DNA from: JAWKXU01 sp020446465
GTDB lineage: Bacteria; Pseudomonadota; Alphaproteobacteria; Sphingomonadales; Sphingomonadaceae
Reading direction: 5' to 3'
DNA: 64,000 nucleotides
Assembly: GCA_041396845.1 (NCBI GenBank)
Contig: JAWKXU010000004.1
Coordinates: 62,001-126,000, forward strand
This document shows positions 52,977 to 61,997 of the stretch, one piece after another. The position numbers and the translations under genes are program-made. Numbering within the stretch: position 1 is the first letter of the stretch; each line of letters begins with the position of its first letter. The notes under the pieces were generated by a model that searched no databases, was not told where the DNA came from, and worked only from the letters and a program-made list of their open reading frames with translations.

Positions 52977-54309
52977 ATGGTGAGTAAGGCACTCAATCTG
53001 CTCCGTAGGCTCCGCAAATGCGCCAGCGGCAACGCGCTGGTGCTCGTGGGAATTGGGCTTCCAGCCTTGATCGGCGCTACCGGATACGGCGTCGATACCG
53101 CGCAATGGTATATGTGGAAGCGCGAATTGCAGCATTCAGTCGATCAGGCCGCCATCGCCGGGGCATGGGCGCTTGCCTATGATCCGACGACAGACACCTA
53201 CACTACACGCGCCCAGCAGGAATATACTGCCAACCTCAACGTTGTGGCGGATTTCGCTGTTGAGACCCCTGACGTCGCGCTTGCAAACTATCAAGGGCGG
53301 GACGGATAACAGCGTACGCGTAAGCGCTACACTGACGCGGGCACTGCCTTTCAGCAGCCTGTTTCTCAACCAACCCGTCACGATCGTTGCCCGCGCACAG
53401 GCGGCTTTCGCAGAAGGGACGATCCACCGCGCCTGCCTGATGACGCTGAAAAAGGACGGAACGACCTTTACCATCGGCAACGGCGCAACCGTTATCGCCA
53501 ATTGCGGCATGATGGCGCTTTCCTGCGATCCGGATGAACCGTCAGTCAAAGTAGGCGACAATGCGACCATTGACGTGAACGAGATTACCGTCTGCCGCGA
53601 AGCAGAAGTTCCATCGAGCCTTGAAAACAAGGTGACGGTCGACCCTGGGCTGGCAAATTACGATTATGAAGTCGCCGTACCGGATCCATCATCCGATGAT
53701 ACGGACGAATCCTACGCCTGCACGGGCAAGGGTAAAAACAAGGCTGCCAGCCTTCAGCCGGGCGTTTACAACGATGGTATCGTTGTAAAATGCGATACGA
53801 CATTCGCCCCTGGCATCTACTTCGTCAAAGGGGAACTGGATCTCACGCACAATGCCTTTGTCGTGGGGCACAAGGTCATGTTCGTTCTGATGGAGGGCGC
53901 CCAACTGAAGCTGGGCGGCAGCGGCGCCAACGACAACACCGGGACAGGTGGCAACAATATCAAAAGTTCGCTCTATCTCGATCCGCCGACTGCCAGCGAC
54001 CTGATCGATATGGGTTACAGCGAAGATTTCGCGAACACATATGAAAATTACCTGATCTTGGCGAAAAAGACCGAAGAGCCGGTCGATCACAAGATCAACG
54101 GCAACGTCAGCATGCACTTGCAGGGCAAGATGTATCTGCCCAAGGGCAACGTCAAAATAACGGGCAATTCAGAAGCAGCAGACGGACTTTGTTTCCAGAT
54201 CGCATCCTATACGATCGATGTTAATGGTAGCGCCTACCTGAAAACACTGTGCGATCAGGATGAAACGACCAGCCTTTCGACAACGGCCGGTGTCAGGCTC
54301 GTCGCATGA
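52977..54309 (+). pseudogene. TadG-type pilus-associated protein split by a +1 frameshift
   Basis: Two overlapping frames make one TadG-like protein of about 443 residues. The first frame holds the N-terminal membrane segment (GNALVLVGIGLPALIGATGYG) and GVDTAQWYMWKRELQHSVDQAAIAGAWALAY, then stops at 53307-53309. The next frame continues with GGTDNSVRVSATLTRALPFSSLFL and a beta-rich region to 54309. Removing one G of the GGG at 53295-53297 joins them as YQ-GGTDNSV. It may be a real frameshift mutation, a sequencing or assembly error, or programmed frameshifting. I chose the ATG at 52977 (AGGTG ribosome site); earlier starts exist at 52950 and 52941. It heads the TadE/G run. Confidence 0.8.
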
Positions 54310-54761
54310 TGACCGTGAAACGCCTTCGCGCCTTCTTCGCCGATCAGCGGGGAACAATGGCCATCGAAACGGTCTTTGTCCTGCCGATCCTTATCGCGCT
54401 TGCCGTTGGCGGGTTTGAGGTGTCCAATATCGTCTCGCGCCAGCAGGAATTGCAGAGCGGCGCGAGCGAGGCCGAAGCCATCATCCTCGCCGCAGCAGCA
54501 GGCACGGGCACGGACAGTGCAACCTTGCGAACCATCCTGCACGAATCGCTGGATATTCCAGAAGACAACATCACCCTCGATGCCAAATACAGGTGCGGGA
54601 CCGCAGCCACGCTGTCTGACACCGGGGGGGCGTGCGGCACAGCCAAAACCTATCAGTTCATCCAGATGAATCTGGTCGATACTTATACGCCGCTATGGGC
54701 GCGATACGGGGTTGGTTCTGCCATCACATACAATGTCACGCGGACAATACAGGTAGGCTGA
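54306..54761 (+). CDS. TadE-like pilus protein
   Basis: The 151-residue protein has the TadE N-terminus: a short basic segment, RGTMAIETVFVLPILIALAV with a glutamate inside the membrane segment (AIE), then a periplasmic domain. Two cysteines (CGTAA and GACGTAK) could form a disulfide. TadE/F/G are minor pilin-like proteins of Flp/Tad pili. Its ATG overlaps the stop of the split TadG gene (ATGATGA), and the next gene follows after one base, so they are co-translated. Confidence 0.85.
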   Translation: MMTVKRLRAFFADQRGTMAIETVFVLPILIALAVGGFEVSNIVSRQQELQSGASEAEAIILAAAAGTGTDSATLRTILHESLDIPEDNITLDAKYRCGTAATLSDTGGACGTAKTYQFIQMNLVDTYTPLWARYGVGSAITYNVTRTIQVG

Positions 54762-54762
54762 T

Positions 54763-55215
54763 ATGCGCAACACTGTTCGCAACCTGATCCGGGACGACAA
54801 TGGCTCTGCTCTTATCGAGTTTGCGTTGCTCGCCCCTGTTTTCCTGATGTCCCTGATCGGCGTGATGCAGGTCAACCTCTATATGGAAAACTACAACGCC
54901 GTGCGCAATGTGGTGAACGACACGGCGCGCTATGCGACGGTTTCCTACCAAACCGGGAACAAGGTCGGCAACGATGCGATCGAAGCCCAAGCGGGCATCA
55001 TCGCGAAAACTGCCAAATACAACCTCAAAGAAGACAAGCTGACAGTTACCGCGACGGCACAGTCCACCCGGATTGATGGCGTCAAGGAAGTCAATCTCCA
55101 GGTGCGTTATGCGCCGGAAAACTTCCTGCCGTTTGTCAGCCAGCGGCTCACTACAGTTCAGTATGAGCGCCAGTTGTTCCTGTTCGATTCAAACGCGGCT
55201 GTCACCGCGCCATAA
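54763..55215 (+). CDS. TadE-like pilus protein
   Basis: The 150-residue protein has the TadE-type N-terminal segment NGSALIEFALLAPVFLMSLIG with the conserved Glu (IEF), followed by NAVRNVVNDTARYAT and a beta-rich domain ending in LTTVQYERQLFLFD. It has no cysteines, unlike its upstream neighbour. It begins one base after the previous gene's stop. About 95 bases separate it from the VWA gene, the largest gap in this run. Confidence 0.88.
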   Translation: MRNTVRNLIRDDNGSALIEFALLAPVFLMSLIGVMQVNLYMENYNAVRNVVNDTARYATVSYQTGNKVGNDAIEAQAGIIAKTAKYNLKEDKLTVTATAQSTRIDGVKEVNLQVRYAPENFLPFVSQRLTTVQYERQLFLFDSNAAVTAP

Positions 55216-55310
55216 TTGTGGTTTCGCACCCGCCGTTATTATCGGGATCATGAACAAATTAACCACTGATTTTAACGATATACTCACGGCTTGAACGCTA
55301 TCGGCGTTTC

Positions 55311-57272
55311 ATGGCTGTTCGACATCAAAACGAATTGCAAAAGAATGCCCGGCCCAAGCGCGGGTTTCTTCGCTCGCTTGCCGCGGACCGATCCGGCAAT
55401 ACGATCATGATTGTGGCAGGCGCGCTTGTCCCGATCATGGCGATGATCGGCGGCGGAGTGGACATGAGCCGCAGCTATCTCTCGCAGACACGGCTCCAGC
55501 AGGCTTGTGACGCGGGCGTCCTGGCGGCACGCAAGAAGCTGGGCCAAAGTGTTGTCGTCACCGGCACCATCCCCAACGATGTCGATACCATTGGCCAGCG
55601 GTTCTTCGATGCCAACTTCAACGATGGGCAATACGGCACTGCGAACCGCAGCTTCGCCATGACGCTGGAATCCGACTACAGCATATCGGGCGTGGCAACT
55701 GTCGATGTGCCCACCACGATCATGCAGGCCTTTGGCTACGATCAGGTTGACCTTGTCGCCAATTGTTCCGCGCAGCTCAACATGTCGGATACCGACATCA
55801 TGATGGTGCTGGACGTCACCGGGTCCATGGCGGACGCAAACCCCGGCGAAACCGATGCGAAAATTGATGTGATGAACGCAACGGTCAAGGATTTCTATAC
55901 CCAGCTTGCCGCCGCTGCCGGGCCGCAAACCCGCATCCGCTATGGATTTGTTCCCTATTCGACAAACGTCAACGTGGGCAGTTTGTTACAGGATGATTGG
56001 GTGGTTGATACCAACTGGACCTATCAATCGCGTGAGTGGATACGCGCCGAAACGATAGAAACAACCCAATATACCTGGCAGAACTGGACATATAAATCAG
56101 GCACCGCCGGTGCGACCACGCTTTATGACAGTTACCCTGCCACATGGCATGAACCGGCACCGCGCGGGAACGGCGAAGTCGGAACGAGCGGCGGTGATGG
56201 GTATTACACTTGCGACACCGCCCCTCCCGGCAATACCAAGACCGACAACATCACGCTGCTGAGCGAGACGAATGTCCCCTACGAAGGACCGCCCGCCGGC
56301 ACGCAAAACATCAAGCATTACGTCCGCACCTATAACGGCACGGAATACTGGATTTCATTAGAGGACAACATCTGCAAAATCTGGTCACGCACTTATACCA
56401 ATTACACGTTTGAATATGACGGGGTGACAACCCCTGTCATACGAGACATATGGCGTTGGAAATACTGGCCTATCTCGGTTGATGTGTCCGACTGGCGGAG
56501 CCTGTCAAACGGCTGCATGGAAGAACGCAGCACGTACGAAATTTCTGACTACGCAAACGTCAATTTCAGCCAAGCGAAAGACCTTGATATTGATCTGGTT
56601 CCCACGGTTGGCGACACGTCAACCCAATGGCGGCCAATGCTGCCTAACATCGTGTTTGACCGCGCGATCCGGTGGGACGGTTCAGGATCGTGGAACAAGC
56701 CGCCAAAAGTAACGTCGAACGAATATATCAACGCGGGCACCGGCGGGTTTGCCGCCTGCCCTGCCCCGGCGCGCAATCTGGCGACAATCACCAGTTCGGA
56801 ACTCGATGCCTATCTGGCGACCCTGCAACCGGCAGGCAGCACCTATCACGATATAGGGATGATCTGGGGTGGACGTCTGCTTTCCCCGACTGGCCTGTTT
56901 GCAACCGAAAATGCGGACCGGCCTGGGCGTTCCACCAGTCGCCACCTCATCTTCCTGACGGACGGCCAGACCGACCCGCTGGACCTTAGCTATGGCGCCT
57001 ATGGCGTTGAACCGCTGGATGAACGCCGCTGGCATTCCGGCGGCACATATAACCTGACGCAAACAGTCGAAAACCGTTTTGCCGTGGCCTGTGATGAAGT
57101 GAAAAAGCGCAACATCACCGTCTGGGTCGTCAGTTTCGGCACTTCGCTTAACCCGATCATGTCGGCTTGTGCAGGTCCCGGCCACGCCTTTGAAGCCGCC
57201 AATGCAGCGGAGTTAAGCAACACGTTTTCCACCATCGCCCAGCAGCTTGGCGAATTGCGGATTACCGATTGA
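55311..57272 (+). CDS. TadG-like pilus protein with von Willebrand A domain
   Basis: The 653-residue protein has a TadG N-terminal membrane segment (GNTIMIVAGALVPIMAMIGGG) and RSYLSQTRLQQACDAGVLAARK, then a vWA domain with the MIDAS motif DVTGS (168-172). Between about residues 220 and 420 lies a Trp/Tyr-rich insert (WTYQSREW, WRWKYWP) with several cysteines. The rest of the vWA fold returns at ATLQPAGSTYHDIGMIWG and LIFLTDGQTD. vWA domains bind metal and protein partners, suggesting adhesion or pilus-tip function. It overlaps the next gene by one base (TGATG). Confidence 0.88.
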   Translation: MAVRHQNELQKNARPKRGFLRSLAADRSGNTIMIVAGALVPIMAMIGGGVDMSRSYLSQTRLQQACDAGVLAARKKLGQSVVVTGTIPNDVDTIGQRFFDANFNDGQYGTANRSFAMTLESDYSISGVATVDVPTTIMQAFGYDQVDLVANCSAQLNMSDTDIMMVLDVTGSMADANPGETDAKIDVMNATVKDFYTQLAAAAGPQTRIRYGFVPYSTNVNVGSLLQDDWVVDTNWTYQSREWIRAETIETTQYTWQNWTYKSGTAGATTLYDSYPATWHEPAPRGNGEVGTSGGDGYYTCDTAPPGNTKTDNITLLSETNVPYEGPPAGTQNIKHYVRTYNGTEYWISLEDNICKIWSRTYTNYTFEYDGVTTPVIRDIWRWKYWPISVDVSDWRSLSNGCMEERSTYEISDYANVNFSQAKDLDIDLVPTVGDTSTQWRPMLPNIVFDRAIRWDGSGSWNKPPKVTSNEYINAGTGGFAACPAPARNLATITSSELDAYLATLQPAGSTYHDIGMIWGGRLLSPTGLFATENADRPGRSTSRHLIFLTDGQTDPLDLSYGAYGVEPLDERRWHSGGTYNLTQTVENRFAVACDEVKKRNITVWVVSFGTSLNPIMSACAGPGHAFEAANAAELSNTFSTIAQQLGELRITD

Positions 57273-57886
57273 TGGTGCGGCGCAACCTTTCCATCCGTCT
57301 TCGTCGTCACAATCTGGCGCGCGATACGAAAGGTGCCGCGCTGGTGGAGTTTGCGCTGATCCTGCCAGTGCTGATGATCCTCCTGCTCGGCACATTCGAT
57401 GCCGGATACAACATCTACACAAATGCCCTGCTGGAAGGCGCAATCCAGAAAGCCGCGCGCGATTCCACCATTCAGGGCGCCAGTTCAGGCCAGACCACGA
57501 TCGACACAAACGTATCACGCGCCGTTCGCAATATCGTGCCGAGCGCGCAGATAGACTTTGACCGTAAGGCCTATGCCACGTTCTCCAATGTCGCACAGCC
57601 AGAAGACTTTACCGACAGCAATGGCGATGGCCTGTGCAACAACAACGAAGCCTACGAAGACGCGAACAACAACAACCAGTGGGATGCGGACCGTGGCCGG
57701 GCCGGTTTTGGCGGCGCGCGCGATACCGTGCTTTACACGGTGACAGTCAGCTATGACCGCGCCTTCCCGATCTATAACATGATCAACCTGTCACCACAGA
57801 TTACGACGCAGGCCAGCACTGTCTTGCGTAACCAGCCCTGGAACATCCAGGACACCAGCCCGCCGCCTGTAAGGAATTGCCCATGA
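57272..57886 (+). CDS. TadE-like pilus protein with calcium-loop-like segment
   Basis: The 204-residue protein has the TadE segment GAALVEFALILPVLMILLLG with its Glu, then GAIQKAARDSTIQG typical of this family. Around residues 113-140 it carries DSNGDGLCNNNE and DANNNNQWDADRG, which resemble EF-hand or dockerin calcium loops and a repeat of each other. Many TadE/G proteins have such Asn/Asp-rich inserts. ATG 57272 shares one base with the VWA stop; the following gene overlaps its stop by four bases. Confidence 0.86.
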   Translation: MVRRNLSIRLRRHNLARDTKGAALVEFALILPVLMILLLGTFDAGYNIYTNALLEGAIQKAARDSTIQGASSGQTTIDTNVSRAVRNIVPSAQIDFDRKAYATFSNVAQPEDFTDSNGDGLCNNNEAYEDANNNNQWDADRGRAGFGGARDTVLYTVTVSYDRAFPIYNMINLSPQITTQASTVLRNQPWNIQDTSPPPVRNCP

Positions 57887-58716
57887 ACGGCAAATCGCGC
57901 TCCCGCATGAAACGGATCATGCAGCAGCTTTCCCGGTGCCGGTCTGGCGTAGCGATGACGGAGTTCGCGCTCTCCATGCCGCTGTTGATGACGGCAGGGC
58001 TGATGGGTCTGGAAACGTCCTATCTCGCCATTACGCAGATGAAGATCAGCGATGCTGCACTCCATATTGCAGACAACGCCTCACGCATTGGCGATACATC
58101 CACGCTCACCAACCGCAAGATCTACGAATCCGACATCAACGATCTGCTGGCAGGTGTGAACATCGCAAGCGGTGTAAAAGTCGATCTGTTCGAACATGGC
58201 CGCGTAATCATCAGCAGCCTGGAACAAAGGCCGGGCACAACCACTGATGAACAATACATTCATTGGCAGAGGTGCCTCGGCAAGAAGAACCACGCTTCCA
58301 GCTATGGAGTCGAGGGTGACGGCCTTTCCGGCGGGATGACTGGCATGGGGCCAGCAGGCACACAAGTGATGGCCCTGCCCAATGATGCAGTGATGTTCGT
58401 GGAAGTCGCATACGATTATCAGCCGCTGGTAGGCGATCTCTATCCGCTGGCGAGCGAGCTGACAGCGACTGCGGCCTTCAATGTGCGCGACAGCCGTGAC
58501 TTGACGGCAATCTATCAACGCACGCCGTCAACGCCCGACCGGGTTGCGGACTGTTCCGTATTCGACAATCCGCTTGCTGTTGTTCCCCCTGCGGGCGGCA
58601 CGTCCACCAGCACGACGAGTTCCGGCGCGAGCGGGTCAAATGGCTCCAACGGAGGCAACGGCGCAAACAACGGGAACGGGGGTGGAGCTGCGAACGCCAA
58701 CAACGCCGGCGTTTAG
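57883..58716 (+). CDS. TadE-like pilus protein with Gly/Asn/Ser-rich tail
   Basis: The 277-residue protein has a TadE segment GVAMTEFALSMPLLMTAGLMG with Glu, then KISDAALHIADNASRIGD and a periplasmic domain. The last 50 residues (TSTSTTSSGASGSNG, then GGNGANNGNGGG) are low-complexity and probably disordered, perhaps a surface-exposed linker. ATG at 57883 overlaps the previous stop (ATGA). The gene ends 22 bases before the convergent pdhB stop, closing the run. Confidence 0.85.
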   Translation: MNGKSRSRMKRIMQQLSRCRSGVAMTEFALSMPLLMTAGLMGLETSYLAITQMKISDAALHIADNASRIGDTSTLTNRKIYESDINDLLAGVNIASGVKVDLFEHGRVIISSLEQRPGTTTDEQYIHWQRCLGKKNHASSYGVEGDGLSGGMTGMGPAGTQVMALPNDAVMFVEVAYDYQPLVGDLYPLASELTATAAFNVRDSRDLTAIYQRTPSTPDRVADCSVFDNPLAVVPPAGGTSTSTTSSGASGSNGSNGGNGANNGNGGGAANANNAGV

Positions 58717-58738
58717 CAGCACCTGGCCCCGGAATGGT

Positions 58739-60109
58739 TTATCTGTAGCAGACCTTTTTCACAGCCTCGATAATCCGCGCAGCGTCGATAAGGGCCATCT
58801 TTTCCAGATTGGCCGCATAAGGCAGCGGTACATCGGCATTCGTCACCCGCAGGACTGGCGCATCAAGATGGTCAAAGCCGTCTTCCATGCAGATCGTTGT
58901 GATTTCCGAAGCGATGGAACATTGCGGCCAGCCTTCCTCGGCAATGACAAGCCTGTTCGTCTTCGCGAGACTTTGCAAAACGGTGTGCTTGTCGAGCGGG
59001 CGCAGGGTTCGCAAATCGATCACTTCGGCATCAATGCCTTCGTCCGCAAGCTGGCCGGCGGCCTCCAGCGCAAGCCCGACACCAATTGAATAGCTGACGA
59101 TGGTGACATCAGCCCCCTCGCGCATCACGCGCGCCTTGCCGATTGGCAAGACGTAGTCGTCAATCTGCGGCACATCAAACGTGCGGCCATAGACCAGTTC
59201 GTTTTCGAGAAAGACCACGGGGTCTTCAGCGCGGATTGCGGCTTTCAGCAAACCCTTCGCATCGGCGGCATCGTATGGGGCAATCACCACAAGGCCCGGC
59301 ACGCTGGAATACCACGGTGCGTAGTTCTGGCTGTGTTGCGCCCCGACCCGACTGGCCGCCCCGTTGGGGCCGCGGAAGACAACCGGGCAACGCATCTGCC
59401 CGCCTGACATATAGTTTGTCTTGGCCGCAGAATTGACGATGTGGTCAATCGCCTGCATCGCAAAGTTGAAGGTCATGAACTCGACAATCGGGCGCAAGCC
59501 GCCCATCGCCGCGCCCGTCCCGATCCCGGCAAAGCCATATTCGGTAATCGGCGTATCAATCACCCGTCGCGGGCCAAATTCGTCCAGCAAGCCTTGCGTG
59601 ACCTTGTAGGCGCCTTGATACTGGGCGACTTCTTCACCCATCACGAAGACGCGATCATCCCGGCGCATTTCTTCCGCCATCGCATCGCGCAGAGCCTCGC
59701 GCACAGAGACTTGCGCCATAGTGGTCCCTTGGGGGATCGCGGGATCGCTTTTTAATGGCCGGGGCGTTGCGGTTGCATCCGGTGTGCGGCTTTGGCGCGG
59801 CTCAGCCTCAGCGGCAGGTTCTTTCGCCGTTGGCTGTTCCGGGGCAGGTTCTGCTGTCGCACTTCCATCGCCCGTTTCAAGCGTCGCAATTGTCGTTCCG
59901 ACCTTTACGCCAGAGGTGCCTTCCGTGACCATGATTTGCCCGAGCCTGCCTTCGTCAGTGGCTTCAAACTCCATTGTGGCCTTGTCGGTTTCGATCTCGG
60001 CAATCACATCGCCGGCGCTGATCGTATCCCCTTCCTTCACCAGCCAGCGGGCCAGAGTGCCCTCCTCCATGGTGGGAGAAAGCGCAGGCATCTTGAGTTC
60101 GATCGCCAT
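58739..60109 (-). CDS. pdhB: Pyruvate dehydrogenase E1 beta with N-terminal lipoyl domain
   Basis: The 456-residue protein joins a lipoyl domain (about 1-77, Lys43 in ETDKATM), an Ala/Pro/Glu linker and an E1 beta domain from about residue 130 (VREALRDAMAEEM, MGEEVAQYQGAYKVT, DTPITEYGFAGIG, VIAPYDAADAKGLL). It works with PdhA to decarboxylate pyruvate and acetylate lipoyl groups. A lipoyl domain on E1 beta is typical of alphaproteobacteria. Its start overlaps the pdhA stop by one base (TGATG). Its lipoyl domain is very like that of PdhC in this window. Confidence 0.96.
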   Translation of the reverse strand: MAIELKMPALSPTMEEGTLARWLVKEGDTISAGDVIAEIETDKATMEFEATDEGRLGQIMVTEGTSGVKVGTTIATLETGDGSATAEPAPEQPTAKEPAAEAEPRQSRTPDATATPRPLKSDPAIPQGTTMAQVSVREALRDAMAEEMRRDDRVFVMGEEVAQYQGAYKVTQGLLDEFGPRRVIDTPITEYGFAGIGTGAAMGGLRPIVEFMTFNFAMQAIDHIVNSAAKTNYMSGGQMRCPVVFRGPNGAASRVGAQHSQNYAPWYSSVPGLVVIAPYDAADAKGLLKAAIRAEDPVVFLENELVYGRTFDVPQIDDYVLPIGKARVMREGADVTIVSYSIGVGLALEAAGQLADEGIDAEVIDLRTLRPLDKHTVLQSLAKTNRLVIAEEGWPQCSIASEITTICMEDGFDHLDAPVLRVTNADVPLPYAANLEKMALIDAARIIEAVKKVCYR

Positions 60110-61194
60110 CAGTAGCTCTCCACCGTGACATCAGTGTAGAGTTCGTCCGCCCCCGGTTCGGGCAAATTTTCGGCAAAGTCGGCAGCTTCGACAATCCGCG
60201 CACGGATGCGCTTGTCGATATCTTTCAAATCCGATTCTGCCATACCGCCTTCGATCAGTTCCTTCTTGATCCGTTCAATCGGGTCATTGTGTTCGCGCAC
60301 GTCCTGCACTTCCTCGCGCGTGCGATACTTCGCCGGGTCCGACATGGAATGGCCGCGGTAACGATATGTGTTGAGTTCCATCAGCACCGGGCCATTGCCC
60401 GCCCTTACAAAGTCCACCGCGATGTCCGCTGCTTGCCGCACTTCGAGCACGTCCATGCCGTTCACATCCATGCCCGGAATGCGAAACGCCGTGCCGCGCC
60501 GGTAGAAATGGGTTTCGGCAGAACTGCGTTTGGTCGCCGTGCCCATGGCATACTGGTTATCCTCAACCACGAATACTATTGGCAGCTTCCACAGGCTGGC
60601 CATGTTGAAAGTTTCGTAAACCTGGCCCTGATTGGCTGCGCCATCGCCGAAATAAGCGACACACACGCCGCCATCGTCACGATACTTGTGCGCGAAGGCT
60701 AGCCCTGCGCCCAGTGGCACTTGCGCACCAACAATCCCATGGCCACCGTAAAAGGCATGTTCGGTCGAAAACATGTGCATCGACCCGCCCTTGCCTTTCG
60801 AGATTCCTGCTTGACGCCCGGTCAGTTCAGCCATGATGACATTGGGATCGATACCGTAAGCGAGCATGTGACCATGATCGCGATAGCCCGTGATCACGCT
60901 GTCCTTTCCGGGTTGGAGCGCAGATTGAAGCCCCACCGCAACAGCTTCCTGCCCGATATAAAGGTGGCAAAACCCCCCGATCAGCCCCAATCCATAAAGC
61001 TGGCCTGCGCGTTCCTCAAACCGGCGGATAAGCAGCATCTGCTCATAAAATGAGAGCTTCTCTTCCTGGCTGGCTGCATAACGCCGGTTTTTGGCGTGGG
61101 CTTGTTGCAGGCTGCGAAGCGCAAAATCTTCATCGTCTGCATCAACCGGGTTAGTCGCTGCTTTGGGGGTTTTCCTGCCGGGTGTTCGTGCCAA
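60109..61194 (-). CDS. pdhA: Pyruvate dehydrogenase E1 alpha
   Basis: The 361-residue thiamine-diphosphate subunit shows the cofactor motif GDGAANQGQVYETFN...EDN, GGFCHLYIGQEA, the GGHGIVGAQVPLGAG segment, and the phosphorylation-loop-like YRYRGHSMSDP. I chose TTG at 61194, which follows AGGACAG and begins MARTPGRKTPKAA, a common basic start in relatives; the frame to 61269 would run into the region after ftsB. The pair pdhA-pdhB is transcribed with ftsB upstream (165-base gap). Confidence 0.94.
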   Translation of the reverse strand: MARTPGRKTPKAATNPVDADDEDFALRSLQQAHAKNRRYAASQEEKLSFYEQMLLIRRFEERAGQLYGLGLIGGFCHLYIGQEAVAVGLQSALQPGKDSVITGYRDHGHMLAYGIDPNVIMAELTGRQAGISKGKGGSMHMFSTEHAFYGGHGIVGAQVPLGAGLAFAHKYRDDGGVCVAYFGDGAANQGQVYETFNMASLWKLPIVFVVEDNQYAMGTATKRSSAETHFYRRGTAFRIPGMDVNGMDVLEVRQAADIAVDFVRAGNGPVLMELNTYRYRGHSMSDPAKYRTREEVQDVREHNDPIERIKKELIEGGMAESDLKDIDKRIRARIVEAADFAENLPEPGADELYTDVTVESY

Positions 61195-61359
61195 GCCGCC
61201 TGTCCTGCCGAGAATTGAAGTCGTTATGCAATGTCGCCGCTGCGCCATCACATGTGCCATCATAGGCAATCACACAGGCGATACAACGCCCAACACGCTC
61301 CAGCACATAGGTTTTACGAGGGAATTGGAAGCACGGCCCGAAGCAGCCGCGTCGCACGA

Positions 61360-61671
61360 TCATTTAAGAGTGACGACAACCTCGTCCGGGTGCGCGACAT
61401 TAAGGTTGCTGCGAAGAAGTTCGCCCACCAGATCCGGATCGGCATGTTGCGGATCAAGCAAGTTGACGCGGTTTTTCAACACGCCCCGTTCTGCCTCAAG
61501 CCGTGCGATTTGTGCCTTGTGATGCGCCAGTGTCGCCACGTTCTCACGCCAAGCGACGAATCCGCTGGGGCCGGCAAAGGCGAGCACGCCCAGAAGCAAA
61601 AGCATCGCCAACGCCACCGCGCGCGTCAATCGTGCGCGTCCGTGAAAGGAAAGAGCTGGCTGGCGTGTCAT
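61360..61671 (-). CDS. ftsB: Septum formation initiator family protein (FtsB/DivIC)
   Basis: The 103-residue protein has one membrane segment (about 18-38, AVALAMLLLLGVLAFAG) followed by a coiled coil (VATLAHHKAQIARLEAERGVLKNRVNLL) and a short end (LVGELLRSNLNVAHPDEVVV), the FtsB/DivIC layout. It would join FtsL and FtsQ in the division complex. I set the start at 61671; the frame extends 12 codons further. In alphaproteobacteria ftsB often precedes pdhA, as here. Confidence 0.85.
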   Translation of the reverse strand: MTRQPALSFHGRARLTRAVALAMLLLLGVLAFAGPSGFVAWRENVATLAHHKAQIARLEAERGVLKNRVNLLDPQHADPDLVGELLRSNLNVAHPDEVVVTLK

Positions 61672-61812
61672 CACCATGAAAGAATCACAGTTAGCCTCCG
61701 GATTCAAGCGATTTTCGGGGGAGCGAAAGCAAAACCGCCCAAACGATTCAAATGATTCACAACTAAATGATCAAGCCCGCAGGTTGAGTGCAAACTGCAT
61801 AGGCTGAAAACG

Positions 61813-61844
61813 AAAAAGACCACCCCGCAAAGGGTGGTCTTTTT
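61813..61844 (-). terminator. Strong hairpin terminator after tRNA-Arg
   Basis: AAAAAGACCACCC (61813-61825) pairs perfectly over 13 bases with GGGTGGTCTTTTT (61832-61844). Read on the minus strand it starts 2-3 bases after the tRNA CCA end and is followed by T-rich sequence. The T run on the other strand suggests it also works in the plus direction. Confidence 0.85.
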
Positions 61845-61846
61845 TG

Positions 61847-61923
61847 TGGCGCGCCCGGAACGATTCGAACGTCCGACCCTCAGATTCGTAGTCTGATGCT
61901 CTATCCAGCTGAGCTACGGGCGC
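61847..61923 (-). tRNA. tRNA-Arg (anticodon ACG)
   Basis: On the minus strand the acceptor strand GCGCCCG (61923-61917) pairs with CGGGCGC (61857-61851), followed by discriminator G and an encoded CCA (61849-61847). The anticodon loop CTACGAA reads ACG. D arm AGCTCAGCTGGAT and T arm with GTTCGAATC are normal. A strong terminator follows directly. Confidence 0.96.
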
Positions 61924-61997
61924 GCGGTGAGGCGGCACATAAGAGCATGCCAACGACTTGGCAATCCCCAATACGTACCAAATTCAAACTTCTCTTG

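Noticed and set aside
55259..55276. Possible CtrA box upstream of the vWA TadG gene
   Set aside because: The two TTAA elements are nine bases apart, whereas the CtrA consensus needs seven, and no other site nearby supports it.
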